The notes: generated from the letters alone by a model not told the origin. A stretch of DNA of 64,000 nucleotides from Paenibacillus piscarius (GCF_022234545.1 NZ_JAIEUI010000015.1:62001-126000); one strand, 5' to 3'. Counted from the stretch's first letter, positions 22,630-32,782 are shown. Numbers and translations: made by a program.

Positions 22630-25600
22630 TTAGAACAAGGAGAGCTGGTTGCTCTCCGGCAGCCCGCGGAAGCAGCCCATGCCGGTCAGCAGCTCGATTA
22701 CGGTCTTACTGGCTTTGGATTTCTGCTGGAAATCTTCAATGGAGAGGAATTCTCCCGCCTCCTTGGCCGCAGCGATATTGATGGCGGCGTTGTCGCCGAT
22801 CCCCGCAAGCGAGGAGAACGGCGGAATCAGACTCGTGCCGTCAACCGTGAACCGGGTCGCATCCGAACGGTACAGATCAATGTTCTTGAACGTGAAGCCG
22901 CGGGCCGTCATCTCCAGCGCCATCTCCAGCACCGGAAGCATCGCTTTCTCCTTAGGGAGCGCCTGGAAGCCCTTGCCCTCGATCTCCACCAGCTGCTTCA
23001 GAATCGCTTCATAGCCCTTGCAGCACAGCTCAATATCAAAGTCGGCTGCGCGGACCGAGAAGTACGTTGCATAATATTCAATTGGATGATAGAGCTTGAA
23101 GAAGGCGGTGCGCACCGCAGAGATAACATAAGCTGCAGCGTGAGCCTTCGGGAACATGTACTGGATTTTGAGACAGGAATCAATGTACCATTGCGGCACC
23201 TTGCAGTTCTTCATCTCTTCAATCCACTCCGGTGGCAGCCCTTTCCCCTTACGCACGCTTTCTGTGATTTTGAAGGCCAGACTGGCATCCATGCCTGCCT
23301 TATAGATCAGGTATAACATGATATCGTCACGGCAGCCGATAACCGTCTTGATGTTGCAGGTATTATTCTTGATCAGCTCCTGGGCATTGCCGAGCCATAC
23401 TCCGGTGCCATGGGACAGCCCCGAGATCTGCAGCAGGTCGGCGAAGCTGGAAGGCTTCGCTTCGACAAGCATCTGGCGGACGAACTTCGTCCCCATCTCC
23501 GGCACCCCGTAGGTGGCCACGGGAGTACGGATCTGATCCGGCCGCACCCCGAGCGCGTCCGTCGAGTTGAACATGCTCATTACCTTCGGGTCATTCATCG
23601 GAATGGTTGTCGGGTCCACCCCGGTCAGATCCTGCAGCATCCGCATCATCGTCGGATCATCATGGCCAAGGATATCGAGCTTCAGCAGGTTGGCATCGAA
23701 GGCGTGATAGTCGAAATGGGTTGTTTTCCATTCTGATGTCACATCATCCGCCGGGTACTGCACGGGCGTAATATCTTCAATCTCCATATAATCCGGCAGA
23801 ACGACAATCCCGCCGGGGTGCTGCCCGGTACTGCGCTTAACGCCGGTACACCCGGCAGCGAGCCGCCCGACCTCTGCACCGCGCCACCGCTTCTGGTGAT
23901 GCTCCTCATATTTCTTGGCGAAGCCGAAGGCCGTCTTCTCGGCCACCGTACCGATTGTTCCCGCCCGGAATACATTATCCGGCCCGAACATGGTTTTGGT
24001 AAAGTTGTGGGCATTCGGCTGATATTCCCCGGAGAAGTTAAGGTCGATATCGGGAACCTTGTCCCCCTTGAAGCCCAGGAAGGTCTCAAACGGAATGTCC
24101 TGCCCTTCCCCCTTCAGCCTGCCGCCGCAATCCGGGCAGTCCTTATCCGGCAAGTCAAAGCCGCTTGGCACACTGCCGTCCAGGAACCATTCACTGTGCC
24201 GGCATTCAGGATTCGTGCAGATATAATGGGCCGGAAGCGGGTTGACCTCCGATATGCCGAGGAAAGTCGCTACGACCGACGAGCCTACCGATCCGCGCGA
24301 GCCTACGAGATAACCGTCCTGGTTCGATTTTTTGACCAGCCGTTCCGAGATCAGATAGTTGGCAGAGAAGCCGTATTTGATAATCGGAGCAAGCTCCTTC
24401 TCCAGGCGGGCTACCACGACCTCAGGCAGCTCTTCGCCATAGATCGATCTGGCCGTTTCATAGCAGGTATTGCGGATCTCGTCATCCGCCCCTTCAATAA
24501 TCGGCGTGAACAGATCGCTTGGGAACAGATCATATTCTTCGAACCGCTCCGCCAGCTCCACCGTATTCGTGACCACGACCTCCATCGCCTTCTCCGCACC
24601 CAGGAATTCGAATTCGGCCAGCATCTCATCGGTCGTGCGGAAATGGGCATCCGGCTTGTTCTGGTCCTTGAGCGGGCTGAACCCGGTAATGCCGTGAATC
24701 GTAATATCGCGGAACAGCTTATCGCGCGGCTCCAGATAGTGCACATTTCCTGTAGCAATGACCGGCTTGTTCATCTGTTCGCCGATTTCGCAAATTTTGC
24801 GCACCACATTCCGCAGATCCTCTGCGCTGGCAACAAAACCTTTGTCCACCAGATGCATATACATCGTCAGCGGCTGAATCTCCAGCACATCATAGAATTC
24901 GGCGACCTCCATCGCTTCCTCTACGGTCTTGTTCAGCACCGTTTCAAAGAACTCGCCCCGCTCGCAGCCGGAAATCACCAGCAGTCCGTCCCGGTACTCT
25001 TCCAGCTTGGATTTGGGGATGCAGGGCACCCGCTTGTAGTACTGGGTATGAGACATCGAGATCAGCTTGTACAGATTCTTTTTGCCGGCCGGGTTCAGAG
25101 CATAGATGCCGCAGTGGAACGGCCGCACATTCGACAGGTCATTGCCCACGTAGTCGTTCAGCCGGTCCAGCCGGGTGATGCCCTTCATCTTCTCCGCATC
25201 CGCCAGCAGGCCGTTCAGAATGCCGCCCAGGGCAATCGTATCGTCCACCGCCCGGTGATGGCTCTCCAGCAGCACCTTGTACTTGTCAGCCAGCGTGTTG
25301 AGCCGGTGATTCTTCATCGTCGGGAAAAGCAGGCGCGCCAGCTCCAGCGTATCCAGCCACGGATTCGGCAGCGGTGTCCGCCCCAGCTTCGTCAGCGAGG
25401 CCTGAATGAAGCCCATATCGAAGCGCGCGTTGTGGGCAACCAGAATACTGTCACCGACAAACGCCACGAACTCCTCCAGCACAGGTGCCAGGTCAGGCGC
25501 ATCCTTGACCATTTCATCGGTGATGTTGGTCAGCTGCTGAATGTGGTAGGGAATCTTCTCATGCGGATTCACGAAGGTGGTGTAGCGGTCCAGTTCCTTG

Positions 25601-26955
25601 CCTTCGCACATTTTGATGGCCGCAAGCTCTGTAATATTATTCCGTGTGATCGACAGACCTGTGGTCTCGATATCGAATACGACATAGGTTGCCGTCTTCA
25701 GCTCAAGCGGCTGCGCATTCTCCACGATGTTCACCGCGTCATTGACCACATTGGCTTCAACACCATAGAGCATTTTGAGCTTGTGCTTATGGGCTGCATG
25801 GTTTGCATCCGGGAAGCTCTGGACATTGCCGTGGTCGGTAACTGCAAGCGCCGGATGGCCCCATTTCGCTGCTGTTTTGACATAGTCGGTAATCGTCGTC
25901 ACAGCATCCATAGTACTCATTGTCGTATGGAGGTGGAACTCCACCCGTTTCTGCTTGGCATTATCCTTGCGGGCCGGCGGAGCTGTTACTTCGGTAAGGT
26001 CATTCGGAATCATGACCAGCTCTGGAATCTGCATGAAGCGGTCATATTCCACTTTGCCGCGTGCCCGCACCCATTTGCCGTTGGCCAGCTGGCTCATGAT
26101 CTTCAGGTCTTCCTTAGTTTTGGCGAACATCTTCATCTGCAGGGAATCCGTGAAGTCCGTCACACAGAAGCTAAACAGCGTGTTGCCGTTGCGCAGCTCC
26201 TTGCTCTCCAGTCCGAAGATAGTCCCCTGGATGGTGATCTTCTTCTCTTCATCCTGAATCTGCAAGATGGAGACCGCTTGCTCCTTGATCTCGTTCCCGA
26301 TCTGAAGCTTAATGACCTCGCTTGGGTCCACGGCCTCCTCAGGCTCCTCCGGTTCAACCGCCGTCATCATCAGCTCTACCAGTTCACGCTGCTCCTGCTG
26401 CAGCTTCTGCTGGAATTCCTCATAGGCATCCGCCTTACTCTCGTCCTCGGCAATCTGCAGCTTCACCTTCAGGTCAAGCCCGAAGTATTTGGCATAATAT
26501 TTAATGATGGCAGCTTCGATTCCTTTTTTGCGGGCCAGCTCCAGGGACATTGAATCATTCAGACCAAGCACCAGCGTACCGTCCTGCAGGTCCTGGCTGG
26601 AGCGCGTCAGCCACCCGTTGACTGACGGAATCTCGCGCTGGACCCACTCCAGGAACATCCCCCAATACTCCTGGACAATATCCGCCCGGTTAATTGTATC
26701 CTCATAGAGGAACAGGAAGCTTACCTTGGCAATATGCTGCAGCTTCTCCCGCATTCTAAGGATGAAGGTCCGGTAGGTCTGGGCCGGGATCAGGCTCTGC
26801 TTGGCAATGACAATATGCCAGTCACGGTTGCCGCGGCTGATCTCCACCCGCTCTATCTGTCCGTCCATGAAGTAGGGATCGATGATCGCAGGCGGTATCT
26901 CCCCCTGCTTCATCAGCAGCTCGAACCTTTTTCTTCTCTCCACGTTATGCTCCAT
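22630..26955 (-). CDS. polC: DNA polymerase III subunit alpha, PolC type
   Basis: A 1441-residue replicative polymerase with built-in 3'-5' proofreading, close to B. subtilis PolC (1437). After an OB-fold region (GTIFGLESKELRNGNTLFSF) comes a PHP domain (VEFHLHTTMSTMDAV near 340), split by the exonuclease domain with VVFDIETTGLS (Asp428, Glu430) and HNARFDMGF. A PHP continuation with FRDITIHGITGF follows, then a zinc finger near 915-950 (CTNPEC ... CPDC) and the polymerase core. Palm aspartates are Asp969 and Asp971 in VPDIDLNFSGEYQ. The helix-hairpin-helix C terminus ends LTGMGCFRGLPESNQLSLF. The ATG follows GGTGGGAGAG. The gene lies between proS and rimP as in B. subtilis. Confidence 0.98.
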   Translation of the reverse strand: MEHNVERRKRFELLMKQGEIPPAIIDPYFMDGQIERVEISRGNRDWHIVIAKQSLIPAQTYRTFILRMREKLQHIAKVSFLFLYEDTINRADIVQEYWGMFLEWVQREIPSVNGWLTRSSQDLQDGTLVLGLNDSMSLELARKKGIEAAIIKYYAKYFGLDLKVKLQIAEDESKADAYEEFQQKLQQEQRELVELMMTAVEPEEPEEAVDPSEVIKLQIGNEIKEQAVSILQIQDEEKKITIQGTIFGLESKELRNGNTLFSFCVTDFTDSLQMKMFAKTKEDLKIMSQLANGKWVRARGKVEYDRFMQIPELVMIPNDLTEVTAPPARKDNAKQKRVEFHLHTTMSTMDAVTTITDYVKTAAKWGHPALAVTDHGNVQSFPDANHAAHKHKLKMLYGVEANVVNDAVNIVENAQPLELKTATYVVFDIETTGLSITRNNITELAAIKMCEGKELDRYTTFVNPHEKIPYHIQQLTNITDEMVKDAPDLAPVLEEFVAFVGDSILVAHNARFDMGFIQASLTKLGRTPLPNPWLDTLELARLLFPTMKNHRLNTLADKYKVLLESHHRAVDDTIALGGILNGLLADAEKMKGITRLDRLNDYVGNDLSNVRPFHCGIYALNPAGKKNLYKLISMSHTQYYKRVPCIPKSKLEEYRDGLLVISGCERGEFFETVLNKTVEEAMEVAEFYDVLEIQPLTMYMHLVDKGFVASAEDLRNVVRKICEIGEQMNKPVIATGNVHYLEPRDKLFRDITIHGITGFSPLKDQNKPDAHFRTTDEMLAEFEFLGAEKAMEVVVTNTVELAERFEEYDLFPSDLFTPIIEGADDEIRNTCYETARSIYGEELPEVVVARLEKELAPIIKYGFSANYLISERLVKKSNQDGYLVGSRGSVGSSVVATFLGISEVNPLPAHYICTNPECRHSEWFLDGSVPSGFDLPDKDCPDCGGRLKGEGQDIPFETFLGFKGDKVPDIDLNFSGEYQPNAHNFTKTMFGPDNVFRAGTIGTVAEKTAFGFAKKYEEHHQKRWRGAEVGRLAAGCTGVKRSTGQHPGGIVVLPDYMEIEDITPVQYPADDVTSEWKTTHFDYHAFDANLLKLDILGHDDPTMMRMLQDLTGVDPTTIPMNDPKVMSMFNSTDALGVRPDQIRTPVATYGVPEMGTKFVRQMLVEAKPSSFADLLQISGLSHGTGVWLGNAQELIKNNTCNIKTVIGCRDDIMLYLIYKAGMDASLAFKITESVRKGKGLPPEWIEEMKNCKVPQWYIDSCLKIQYMFPKAHAAAYVISAVRTAFFKLYHPIEYYATYFSVRAADFDIELCCKGYEAILKQLVEIEGKGFQALPKEKAMLPVLEMALEMTARGFTFKNIDLYRSDATRFTVDGTSLIPPFSSLAGIGDNAAINIAAAKEAGEFLSIEDFQQKSKASKTVIELLTGMGCFRGLPESNQLSLF

Positions 26956-27010
26956 GCTCTCCCACCTAACTCGGCAATAATGGCTGTAACTCTCTCATGA
27001 ACTCTACGTT

Positions 27011-27075
27011 AAAAAAAGCTTCCGGCTTAAAAAGCATTGGGTACTTGCGGCCCGCCGACTCTCTCGCCAGAAGCT
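27011..27075 (-). terminator. Terminator of the proS unit
   Basis: Minus-strand AGCTTCTGGC...GCCGGAAGCT followed by seven T. The loop is long (about 40 nt) and contains a small CGGCGGGCCG element. It lies 25 nt after the proS stop. The remaining bases to polC show no clear promoter. Confidence 0.75.
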
Positions 27076-27100
27076 GATATTAGCAAATATAGGTTGCCGA

Positions 27101-28549
27101 TTAATACGCTTTGGCAAATACAACGGTATGCTGTGCAGGCTTGCCGCAGCAGATACAAGTCTCTTTGGTCTCTGAAGGCTCGAACGGAATGTTACGGCTG
27201 CCTGCGCCGGTCTCTTCCTTCACCTTGGATTCACATTCTTCGGAGCCGCACCAGCCTGCAAGCGCGAAGCCGCGCTTCTCTTCCATGGCACTCTTCATCT
27301 GCTCCAGGGTGTCTACGGAATAGAAATGATCCTCCCGGAACTTCAGGGCACGCTCAAACATCTCCTGATGGACCTGTGCAAGCATGGCGTTCACTTCTTC
27401 CACCAGATTCTCCTGCTGGATGACCTTCTTCTCGCCGCTGATCCGGGATACCAGTACACAGACCCCGTTCTCCATATCACGCGGACCAAGCTCCAGACGG
27501 ACAGGGACACCGCGCATTTCATATTCATTGAACTTCCAGCCCGGCGTAAGATCGGCACGGTCGTCCACCCGCACGCGGATTCCGGCGTTCTTCAGCTCAG
27601 CGAACAGCTCATCCGTACGAGCAATGACCGCATCGCGGGTCTTAGGCGGCCCGATTGGAATCATAATCACCTGCGTAGGCGCCACCTTCGGCGGCAGCGC
27701 CAGTCCGCGGTCATCGCCATGTACCATGATCAGCGAGCCGATCAGACGCGTAGTGGAGCCCCATGAGGTGGTATGCGCGTATTCCAGCACATTCTCCCGG
27801 TTCAGATACTGGATATCAAAAGCAACCGCAAACTTCGTACCCAGATAATGCGAGGTAGCAGCTTGTACAGCCCGTCCATCCTTCATCATTGCTTCGATCG
27901 AATACGTATCCACCGCACCGGCGAACCGTTCCGAAGGCGTCTTCTGCCCGGTGACCACCGGAATGGCCAGATACGACTCTACGAAATCACGGTAGTTCTC
28001 CAGCATCTTCATGGTCTCTTCACGGGCTTCCGCCTCATTCTCATGCGCAGTATGCCCTTCCTGCCAGAGGAACTCCGTAGTACGGATGAACGGCAGGGTA
28101 CGCTTCTCCCAGCGGACGACGTTGGCCCACTGGTTGATCAGCACAGGCAGATCGCGGTAGGACTGAATCCACTTGGAGTACATATGTCCAAACATGGTCT
28201 CCGAGGTAGGGCGGATCGCCAGGCGCTCCTCCAGCACATCGCCTCCGGCCTCAGTGACCCATGGCAGCTCAGGATTGAAGCCCTCCACATGCTCTTTCTC
28301 TTTCTGGAAAAAGCTCTCCGGGATGAACAGCGGGAAATAGGCATTGCGGTGTCCCGTCGCCTTCAGTCGGCGGTTCATCTCCTCCTGGATATGCTCCCAG
28401 ATTTCATAGCCGTCCGGCTTGAACACAATACAGCCGCGGACCGGCGAATAATCCATCAGATCCGCTTTTTTGATAACATCGATATACCAGCGTGAGAAAT
28501 CCTCGCCTTGCGGGGTGATCTCGGTAACGAACTGCTTGTCTTTGGCCAT
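27101..28549 (-). CDS. proS: Prolyl-tRNA synthetase, archaeal/eukaryotic (short) type
   Basis: A 482-residue class II synthetase charging tRNA-Pro. It lacks the roughly 180-residue editing insertion of the bacterial type that B. subtilis uses (about 564 residues). It carries the hallmarks of the archaeal/eukaryotic ProRS: motif 2 RWEKRTLPFIRTTEFLWQEG, RPTSETMFGHMYSKWI, motif 3 HGDDRGLALPPKVAP, and a C-terminal zinc-binding-like domain with CGSEECESKVKEETGA and CICCGKPAQH. The ATG follows a strong site at 28549. It sits between rasP and polC, the normal proS place in Bacillus, so the enzyme type has been exchanged within a conserved gene order. No T-box is visible in the short gap before it. 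Confidence 0.96.
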   Translation of the reverse strand: MAKDKQFVTEITPQGEDFSRWYIDVIKKADLMDYSPVRGCIVFKPDGYEIWEHIQEEMNRRLKATGHRNAYFPLFIPESFFQKEKEHVEGFNPELPWVTEAGGDVLEERLAIRPTSETMFGHMYSKWIQSYRDLPVLINQWANVVRWEKRTLPFIRTTEFLWQEGHTAHENEAEAREETMKMLENYRDFVESYLAIPVVTGQKTPSERFAGAVDTYSIEAMMKDGRAVQAATSHYLGTKFAVAFDIQYLNRENVLEYAHTTSWGSTTRLIGSLIMVHGDDRGLALPPKVAPTQVIMIPIGPPKTRDAVIARTDELFAELKNAGIRVRVDDRADLTPGWKFNEYEMRGVPVRLELGPRDMENGVCVLVSRISGEKKVIQQENLVEEVNAMLAQVHQEMFERALKFREDHFYSVDTLEQMKSAMEEKRGFALAGWCGSEECESKVKEETGAGSRNIPFEPSETKETCICCGKPAQHTVVFAKAY

Positions 28550-28576
28550 GTATAAAAATCCTCCTATTGTCGCGAA

Positions 28577-29851
28577 TCAGCCGCTTATCAGGCGTAAAAT
28601 ATCATTGTAAGTTACAGCGATCATGACCAGGAACAGAAGAGCGAAGCCCACAAAATGGACCATGCCTTCCCTGGCGGGATCTACCGGCTTGCCGCGCAGT
28701 GCTTCAATTCCAAGGAACACCAGCCGGCTGCCATCAAGGGCCGGAATCGGCAGCAGGTTGAAGATTCCCAGATACAGGCTGAGGATCGCCGCCCAGTAAG
28801 TCAGATATTGAATGCCCTGCTGGGCAATCTGTCCGGTCAGCTGGAAGGTGCCTACGGGTCCGGAAATGTCATTCATATTGAATTTGTTGATCAGCTGCTT
28901 GAAGCCGACGAAGATCAGATCGGTGGTATCAACCATAGCCTTGCTTGACTTGGTGATGGTCTCGCCGACCCCGGCCTTGCGTGTAGGCAGCTCCGGCGTG
29001 ATGCCGACCTTGCCGCCTGTCTCCCCTTCCATGCTGCGGGGAATCATCGTAACGCTCAGGGTCTCTTCACCGCGCTTCAGCGTCCAGTTCATCTCTTTGC
29101 CTTTGGCCGCTGAGGTGAGGGTAATCATCTTCTTGTAATCCCCGCCGATGGTCTGACCGTCCACAGCGACCACAATGTCACCCTTCTTCAGGCCGGCTTC
29201 CTGGGCCGGCATACCTTCACTGACCTCACCGATCTTCACATAGGACGGATTCTCCACCGGGATACCGGCCATCTGCAGATGCAGCGCGAACAGCACAAAC
29301 GCAAGAATGAAGTTCATCACCGGCCCGGCCAGAATTGCGATAGCCCGCTGGCCCACTGTCTTGCTGCCAAACTGGCGGTCCTTCGGGGCAATCTGCGTCT
29401 GCTGGGAGCCTCTAATCATCATGGCCTGCGGATTCACATCATACGTGGTGATTTCGCCGTCCACATTCAGCCGGATCTTCAGCTCATTCTCCAGGTCCGT
29501 GAACTCCGCTTCTCCGCGGATGACATTGCGGCGGGTGTCCAGTGAATCCAGATAGATATTCTTGATCTTGTTATCCTGACCCAGCCGGACGGCAATAGTC
29601 TGGCCGGGGCCAATCTCAATCATCTCGGGGTCCTCGCCCGCCATCCGGGCGTATCCGCCGAAGGGCAGCAGGCGCAGTGTGAATTGGGTTTCCCCCCGTT
29701 TATAAGAGAACAGTTTCGGACCGAAACCGATCGCAAATTCCCGCACAAGAATGCCCGCGCGTTTGGCGAAATAATAATGTCCCCATTCATGGACTGTCAC
29801 CAGAACGAAGAACATAAACACCGTCAAAAAAACTACCCTTACCATCTCCAT
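28577..29851 (-). CDS. rasP: Site-2 intramembrane zinc protease RasP (RseP/YluC)
   Basis: A 424-residue M50 protease that cuts membrane anchors of anti-sigma factors (RsiW), FtsL and signal peptides in B. subtilis. I start it at ATG 29851 (MEMVRVVFLTVFMFF), after AAGGGGG; earlier in-frame codons lack a site. The catalytic motif HEWGH lies in TM1 near 21-25, FGGYARMAGEDPEM follows, a PDZ domain spans about 195-275 (AGLKKGDIVVAVDGQ), and the C-terminal metal ligand motif is NLLPIPALDGSRLVF near 370-385. Four TM segments are expected. It could act on the anti-sigma protein encoded at 689-1708. Confidence 0.96.
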   Translation of the reverse strand: MEMVRVVFLTVFMFFVLVTVHEWGHYYFAKRAGILVREFAIGFGPKLFSYKRGETQFTLRLLPFGGYARMAGEDPEMIEIGPGQTIAVRLGQDNKIKNIYLDSLDTRRNVIRGEAEFTDLENELKIRLNVDGEITTYDVNPQAMMIRGSQQTQIAPKDRQFGSKTVGQRAIAILAGPVMNFILAFVLFALHLQMAGIPVENPSYVKIGEVSEGMPAQEAGLKKGDIVVAVDGQTIGGDYKKMITLTSAAKGKEMNWTLKRGEETLSVTMIPRSMEGETGGKVGITPELPTRKAGVGETITKSSKAMVDTTDLIFVGFKQLINKFNMNDISGPVGTFQLTGQIAQQGIQYLTYWAAILSLYLGIFNLLPIPALDGSRLVFLGIEALRGKPVDPAREGMVHFVGFALLFLVMIAVTYNDILRLISG

Positions 29852-30000
29852 AGCGCAACATTCCCCCTTAAGGTGTAAGACCGAAGTATGTCCTCTTAAT
29901 TTATCATTATTCCAAGGCAAGGCACAAGAGAATCAACAGTCCACCCCTATTTTCAAAAGGGTATTGCCGTCACCGCCACTTCTACCTGCTTCACGGCTGT

Positions 30001-31140
30001 CTACAGGGCAGCTGCGAGCTCCCGGGAAGCCTGATCACAGAAGCGGATCTGCTCCAGATCAGGGTTAGCCGTGTTGTTATGGCGCTGCAACACTTCGTCA
30101 ATAATCTCTTCGATCCGCAGAAAAGGAATTTCACCGCGCAGGAAGCGCGCCACAGCAATCTCATTGGCGGCATTAAATGCGGTAGGTGCTGTGCCCCCCG
30201 CAATCCCGGCATCAATCGCCATCTTCAGCGCCGGATAACGCTTGTAATCCATCTCGCGGAAGGTAAGGCTGGCAATGCGGGCCAGCGACAGGCGCTCGGC
30301 CGGCGACGGCCAGCGGTCGGGATAGGTCAGCGCATACTGGATGGGAACACGCATATCCGGGGTTCCAAGCTGTGCGATGATACTGCTGTCCCGGAATTCT
30401 ACATACGAGTGAATAATACTCTCAGGATGCAGCAGCACATTGATCTGGTCGTATGGCAGAGCAAACAGATGGTGGGCCTCAATAACCTCCAGCCCTTTAT
30501 TAACCATGGTTGCCGAATCAATAGTAATCTTGGCGCCCATACTCCAGTTGGGATGGCGCAGGGCATTCTCGACCGTGACATTCTTAAGCTGCTCGCGGGT
30601 GGAGTCACGGAACGAGCCGCCGGAGGCCGTTATGGTAATAGAAGCTACATCCTGGCGGTTCTCGCCGTTCAGACATTGAAAAATCGCCGAATGCTCGCTG
30701 TCCACCGGCAGCAGCTTCACGCCCTTGCGTCCGGCCAGCTCTGTCACGAGATGTCCGGCGGTAACCAGCGTCTCTTTATTGGCCAGTCCAATATGTCTTC
30801 CGGCTTCAATCGCCGCAAGTGTTGACTGCAGGCCGACACTGCCAACGAGTGCAGTCACCACAGTCTGTGCCTCTCCGCCGGCGGCAATCTCCACCAGCCC
30901 TTCACTGCCGCTGTACAGCTCGACACCGGCAGGCAGACTGGAGCTGATCTCCGCGGCAAGCTCCGGCGTCGATACCGATACACGGCGCGGCTTGAAGCGG
31001 CGGACTTGTTCGAGCAGCAGCACGGTGTTGCTGCCCGCTGCCAGGCCATCGATCTCAAAGGCCTCGGGATGCATGGCTACAACATCCAGCGTCTGGGTGC
31101 CAATCGAACCGGTGGAGCCCAGAATACTAATTCTTTTCAC
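30001..31140 (-). CDS. dxr: 1-deoxy-D-xylulose 5-phosphate reductoisomerase
   Basis: A 379-residue MEP-pathway enzyme that turns DXP into MEP for isoprenoids. The NADPH fold begins with RISILGSTGSIGTQTLDVV; the metal site is in LPVDSEHSAIFQCL near 145-158 and MVNKGLEVIEAHHLF near 215-229. The start is GTG at 31140, after GGGAGGGG. Its neighbours cdsA and uppS connect isoprenoid supply, undecaprenyl carrier and phospholipid synthesis. The 149-bp gap to rasP (29852-30000) holds an ACCC...GGGT-like hairpin and no clear promoter. Confidence 0.97.
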   Translation of the reverse strand: MKRISILGSTGSIGTQTLDVVAMHPEAFEIDGLAAGSNTVLLLEQVRRFKPRRVSVSTPELAAEISSSLPAGVELYSGSEGLVEIAAGGEAQTVVTALVGSVGLQSTLAAIEAGRHIGLANKETLVTAGHLVTELAGRKGVKLLPVDSEHSAIFQCLNGENRQDVASITITASGGSFRDSTREQLKNVTVENALRHPNWSMGAKITIDSATMVNKGLEVIEAHHLFALPYDQINVLLHPESIIHSYVEFRDSSIIAQLGTPDMRVPIQYALTYPDRWPSPAERLSLARIASLTFREMDYKRYPALKMAIDAGIAGGTAPTAFNAANEIAVARFLRGEIPFLRIEEIIDEVLQRHNNTANPDLEQIRFCDQASRELAAAL

Positions 31141-31162
31141 AGTTGCATCCCCTCCCCTGTCG

Positions 31163-31966
31163 TTAATAGTAAGGCATCAGCATTACGATATGTACGAAAG
31201 GAAATACGATAATCCAGCTGTCGCAGCGGTCCAGGATGCCTCCGTGACCAGGCAGCAGCGAGCCTGAATCCTTAATACCGTACACCCGTTTATAGGCAGA
31301 TTGTACAAGATCTCCGAGCTGTCCAAGCACAGCGCAGGATATTCCGATCAGCAGCGCGCGCGGAATGGTCAGCAGATCAGGAACGAATAAGGCAAATCCG
31401 GCGGAGATCACAGCGGAAATCAAAACCCCGCCAATCGCGCCTTCAATGGTTTTGTTGGGACTGATTGCAGGCCACAGCTTGTTCTTGCCGAAGCTTCTGC
31501 CGACAAAATACGCTCCGGCATCACTTCCCCAGATGCAGCACAACAGCAGCACGGTCCAGAACAGGCCATGACCGTCTTCCGCCCCGCGGGCAATGGCCAT
31601 ATAGGAGAAGCCCATTCCTATGTACACAATCCCGGTGAACATTAGTGCGGTTATTTTGATATCCAGTTTGTTCTTACTAAACACGGTAACCAGCAGAAAC
31701 AGCAGCATTAACAGCCATATGCCCTGCTCCCAGGAGAACCATGGTTCTCTCCCCAGCAGATCCCAGGGAATCATGAAGCACACTACGGAGATATAGCCGA
31801 GTACTGCCGGAATCCCGAAGGGAGCTGTACCCGTCATTTTGATGAATTCATAATAGCCGCTGAGGGCCATGGCAGTCAGCATCAGCTGATACGGCCAGCC
31901 TCCCCACACGCATAACCCCATAAACATGGCTCCGGCAACAATTCCGGTAATCAATCGCTGCTTCAA
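31163..31966 (-). CDS. cdsA: Phosphatidate cytidylyltransferase
   Basis: A 267-residue polytopic membrane enzyme making CDP-diacylglycerol from phosphatidate and CTP. About seven hydrophobic segments are visible. The C-terminal signature is SAYKRVYGIKDSGSLLPGHG followed by GILDRCDS. The start is TTG at 31966, placed after GGGAGAGG. Between uppS and dxr, as in most Firmicutes. Confidence 0.96.
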   Translation of the reverse strand: MKQRLITGIVAGAMFMGLCVWGGWPYQLMLTAMALSGYYEFIKMTGTAPFGIPAVLGYISVVCFMIPWDLLGREPWFSWEQGIWLLMLLFLLVTVFSKNKLDIKITALMFTGIVYIGMGFSYMAIARGAEDGHGLFWTVLLLCCIWGSDAGAYFVGRSFGKNKLWPAISPNKTIEGAIGGVLISAVISAGFALFVPDLLTIPRALLIGISCAVLGQLGDLVQSAYKRVYGIKDSGSLLPGHGGILDRCDSWIIVFPFVHIVMLMPYY

Positions 31967-31986
31967 ACAATCCCTCTCCCATCAGG

Positions 31987-32754
31987 CTACTTCAATCCGC
32001 CATAACGGCGTGTGCGCCGCTGATACTCCGCCACAGCCTGCATCAGATGTGTTTTGTCAAACTCCGGCCAATACGCATCTGTAAACCAAAACTCACTGTA
32101 CGCGATTTGCCACAGCATAAAGTTGCTGAGCCGCTTCTCGCCGCTTGTGCGGATCAGCAGGTCAGGATCGGGTAATCCGCTGGACAACAGTCTGTTCCCG
32201 ATCAGCTCCGAGGTGATCTCATCAGGCGACAGCGTTCCAGCCTGAATGTCCCTGCCCATCTCGCGCATACAATCTTCTATTTCTTTTCTGCCGCCGTAGT
32301 TCAGCGCAAAATTCAGAATAAGTCCGGTATTGCTCTTGGTGCGGGCCACCGCTTCTTCCATGGCCTTGCGGGTATGGGAAGGCAGAGCCTCGGGGTCACC
32401 CATGACGCGTACCTGCACATTTTTCTCGATTAATTCGTCCAGCTCAATCGCCAGGAACTCAACGGGGAGACGCATCAGGAAATCAACTTCATCCTTCGGC
32501 CGGGTCCAGTTCTCCGTAGAGAACGCATAGAGAGTCAAAAACTCCACTCCCAGGTCATTCGCTGCGATGGTCGCACGCTTGACTGCCTTCATTCCGTTCT
32601 GGTGGCCCACCACCCGCGGCATCCCGCGCCGTTTGGCCCAGCGCCCGTTGCCATCCATAATTATCGCTACATGCCGGGGAATATTATCCGGTGAAATCTC
32701 GACTGGCTCCTGCCTGTCTTTACGGCTCAGCCATTCTTGAATCCGTTTGATCAT
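31987..32754 (-). CDS. uppS: Undecaprenyl diphosphate synthase
   Basis: A 255-residue cis-prenyltransferase building the C55 lipid carrier for peptidoglycan and other surface polymers. I start it at ATG 32754 (MIKRIQEWLSRKDRQEP), 8 nt after GGAGG. The catalytic Asp34 is in HVAIIMDGNGRWAKRRG; FSTENWTRP, LNYGGRKEI and DLLIRTSGEKRLSNFMLWQ follow. The RTSGE and SNF motifs mark it as a bacterial long-chain enzyme. Confidence 0.97.
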   Translation of the reverse strand: MIKRIQEWLSRKDRQEPVEISPDNIPRHVAIIMDGNGRWAKRRGMPRVVGHQNGMKAVKRATIAANDLGVEFLTLYAFSTENWTRPKDEVDFLMRLPVEFLAIELDELIEKNVQVRVMGDPEALPSHTRKAMEEAVARTKSNTGLILNFALNYGGRKEIEDCMREMGRDIQAGTLSPDEITSELIGNRLLSSGLPDPDLLIRTSGEKRLSNFMLWQIAYSEFWFTDAYWPEFDKTHLMQAVAEYQRRTRRYGGLK

Positions 32755-32782
32755 TTCCGTTTCCTCCAAGCTCTTATCAGAA

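Noticed and set aside
23818..26553. A 911-codon open frame on the plus strand antisense to polC
   Set aside because: It lies fully within polC, which has complete family motifs. The product is rich in His, Arg, Leu and Gln without domains, typical of the reverse strand of GC-rich coding DNA.
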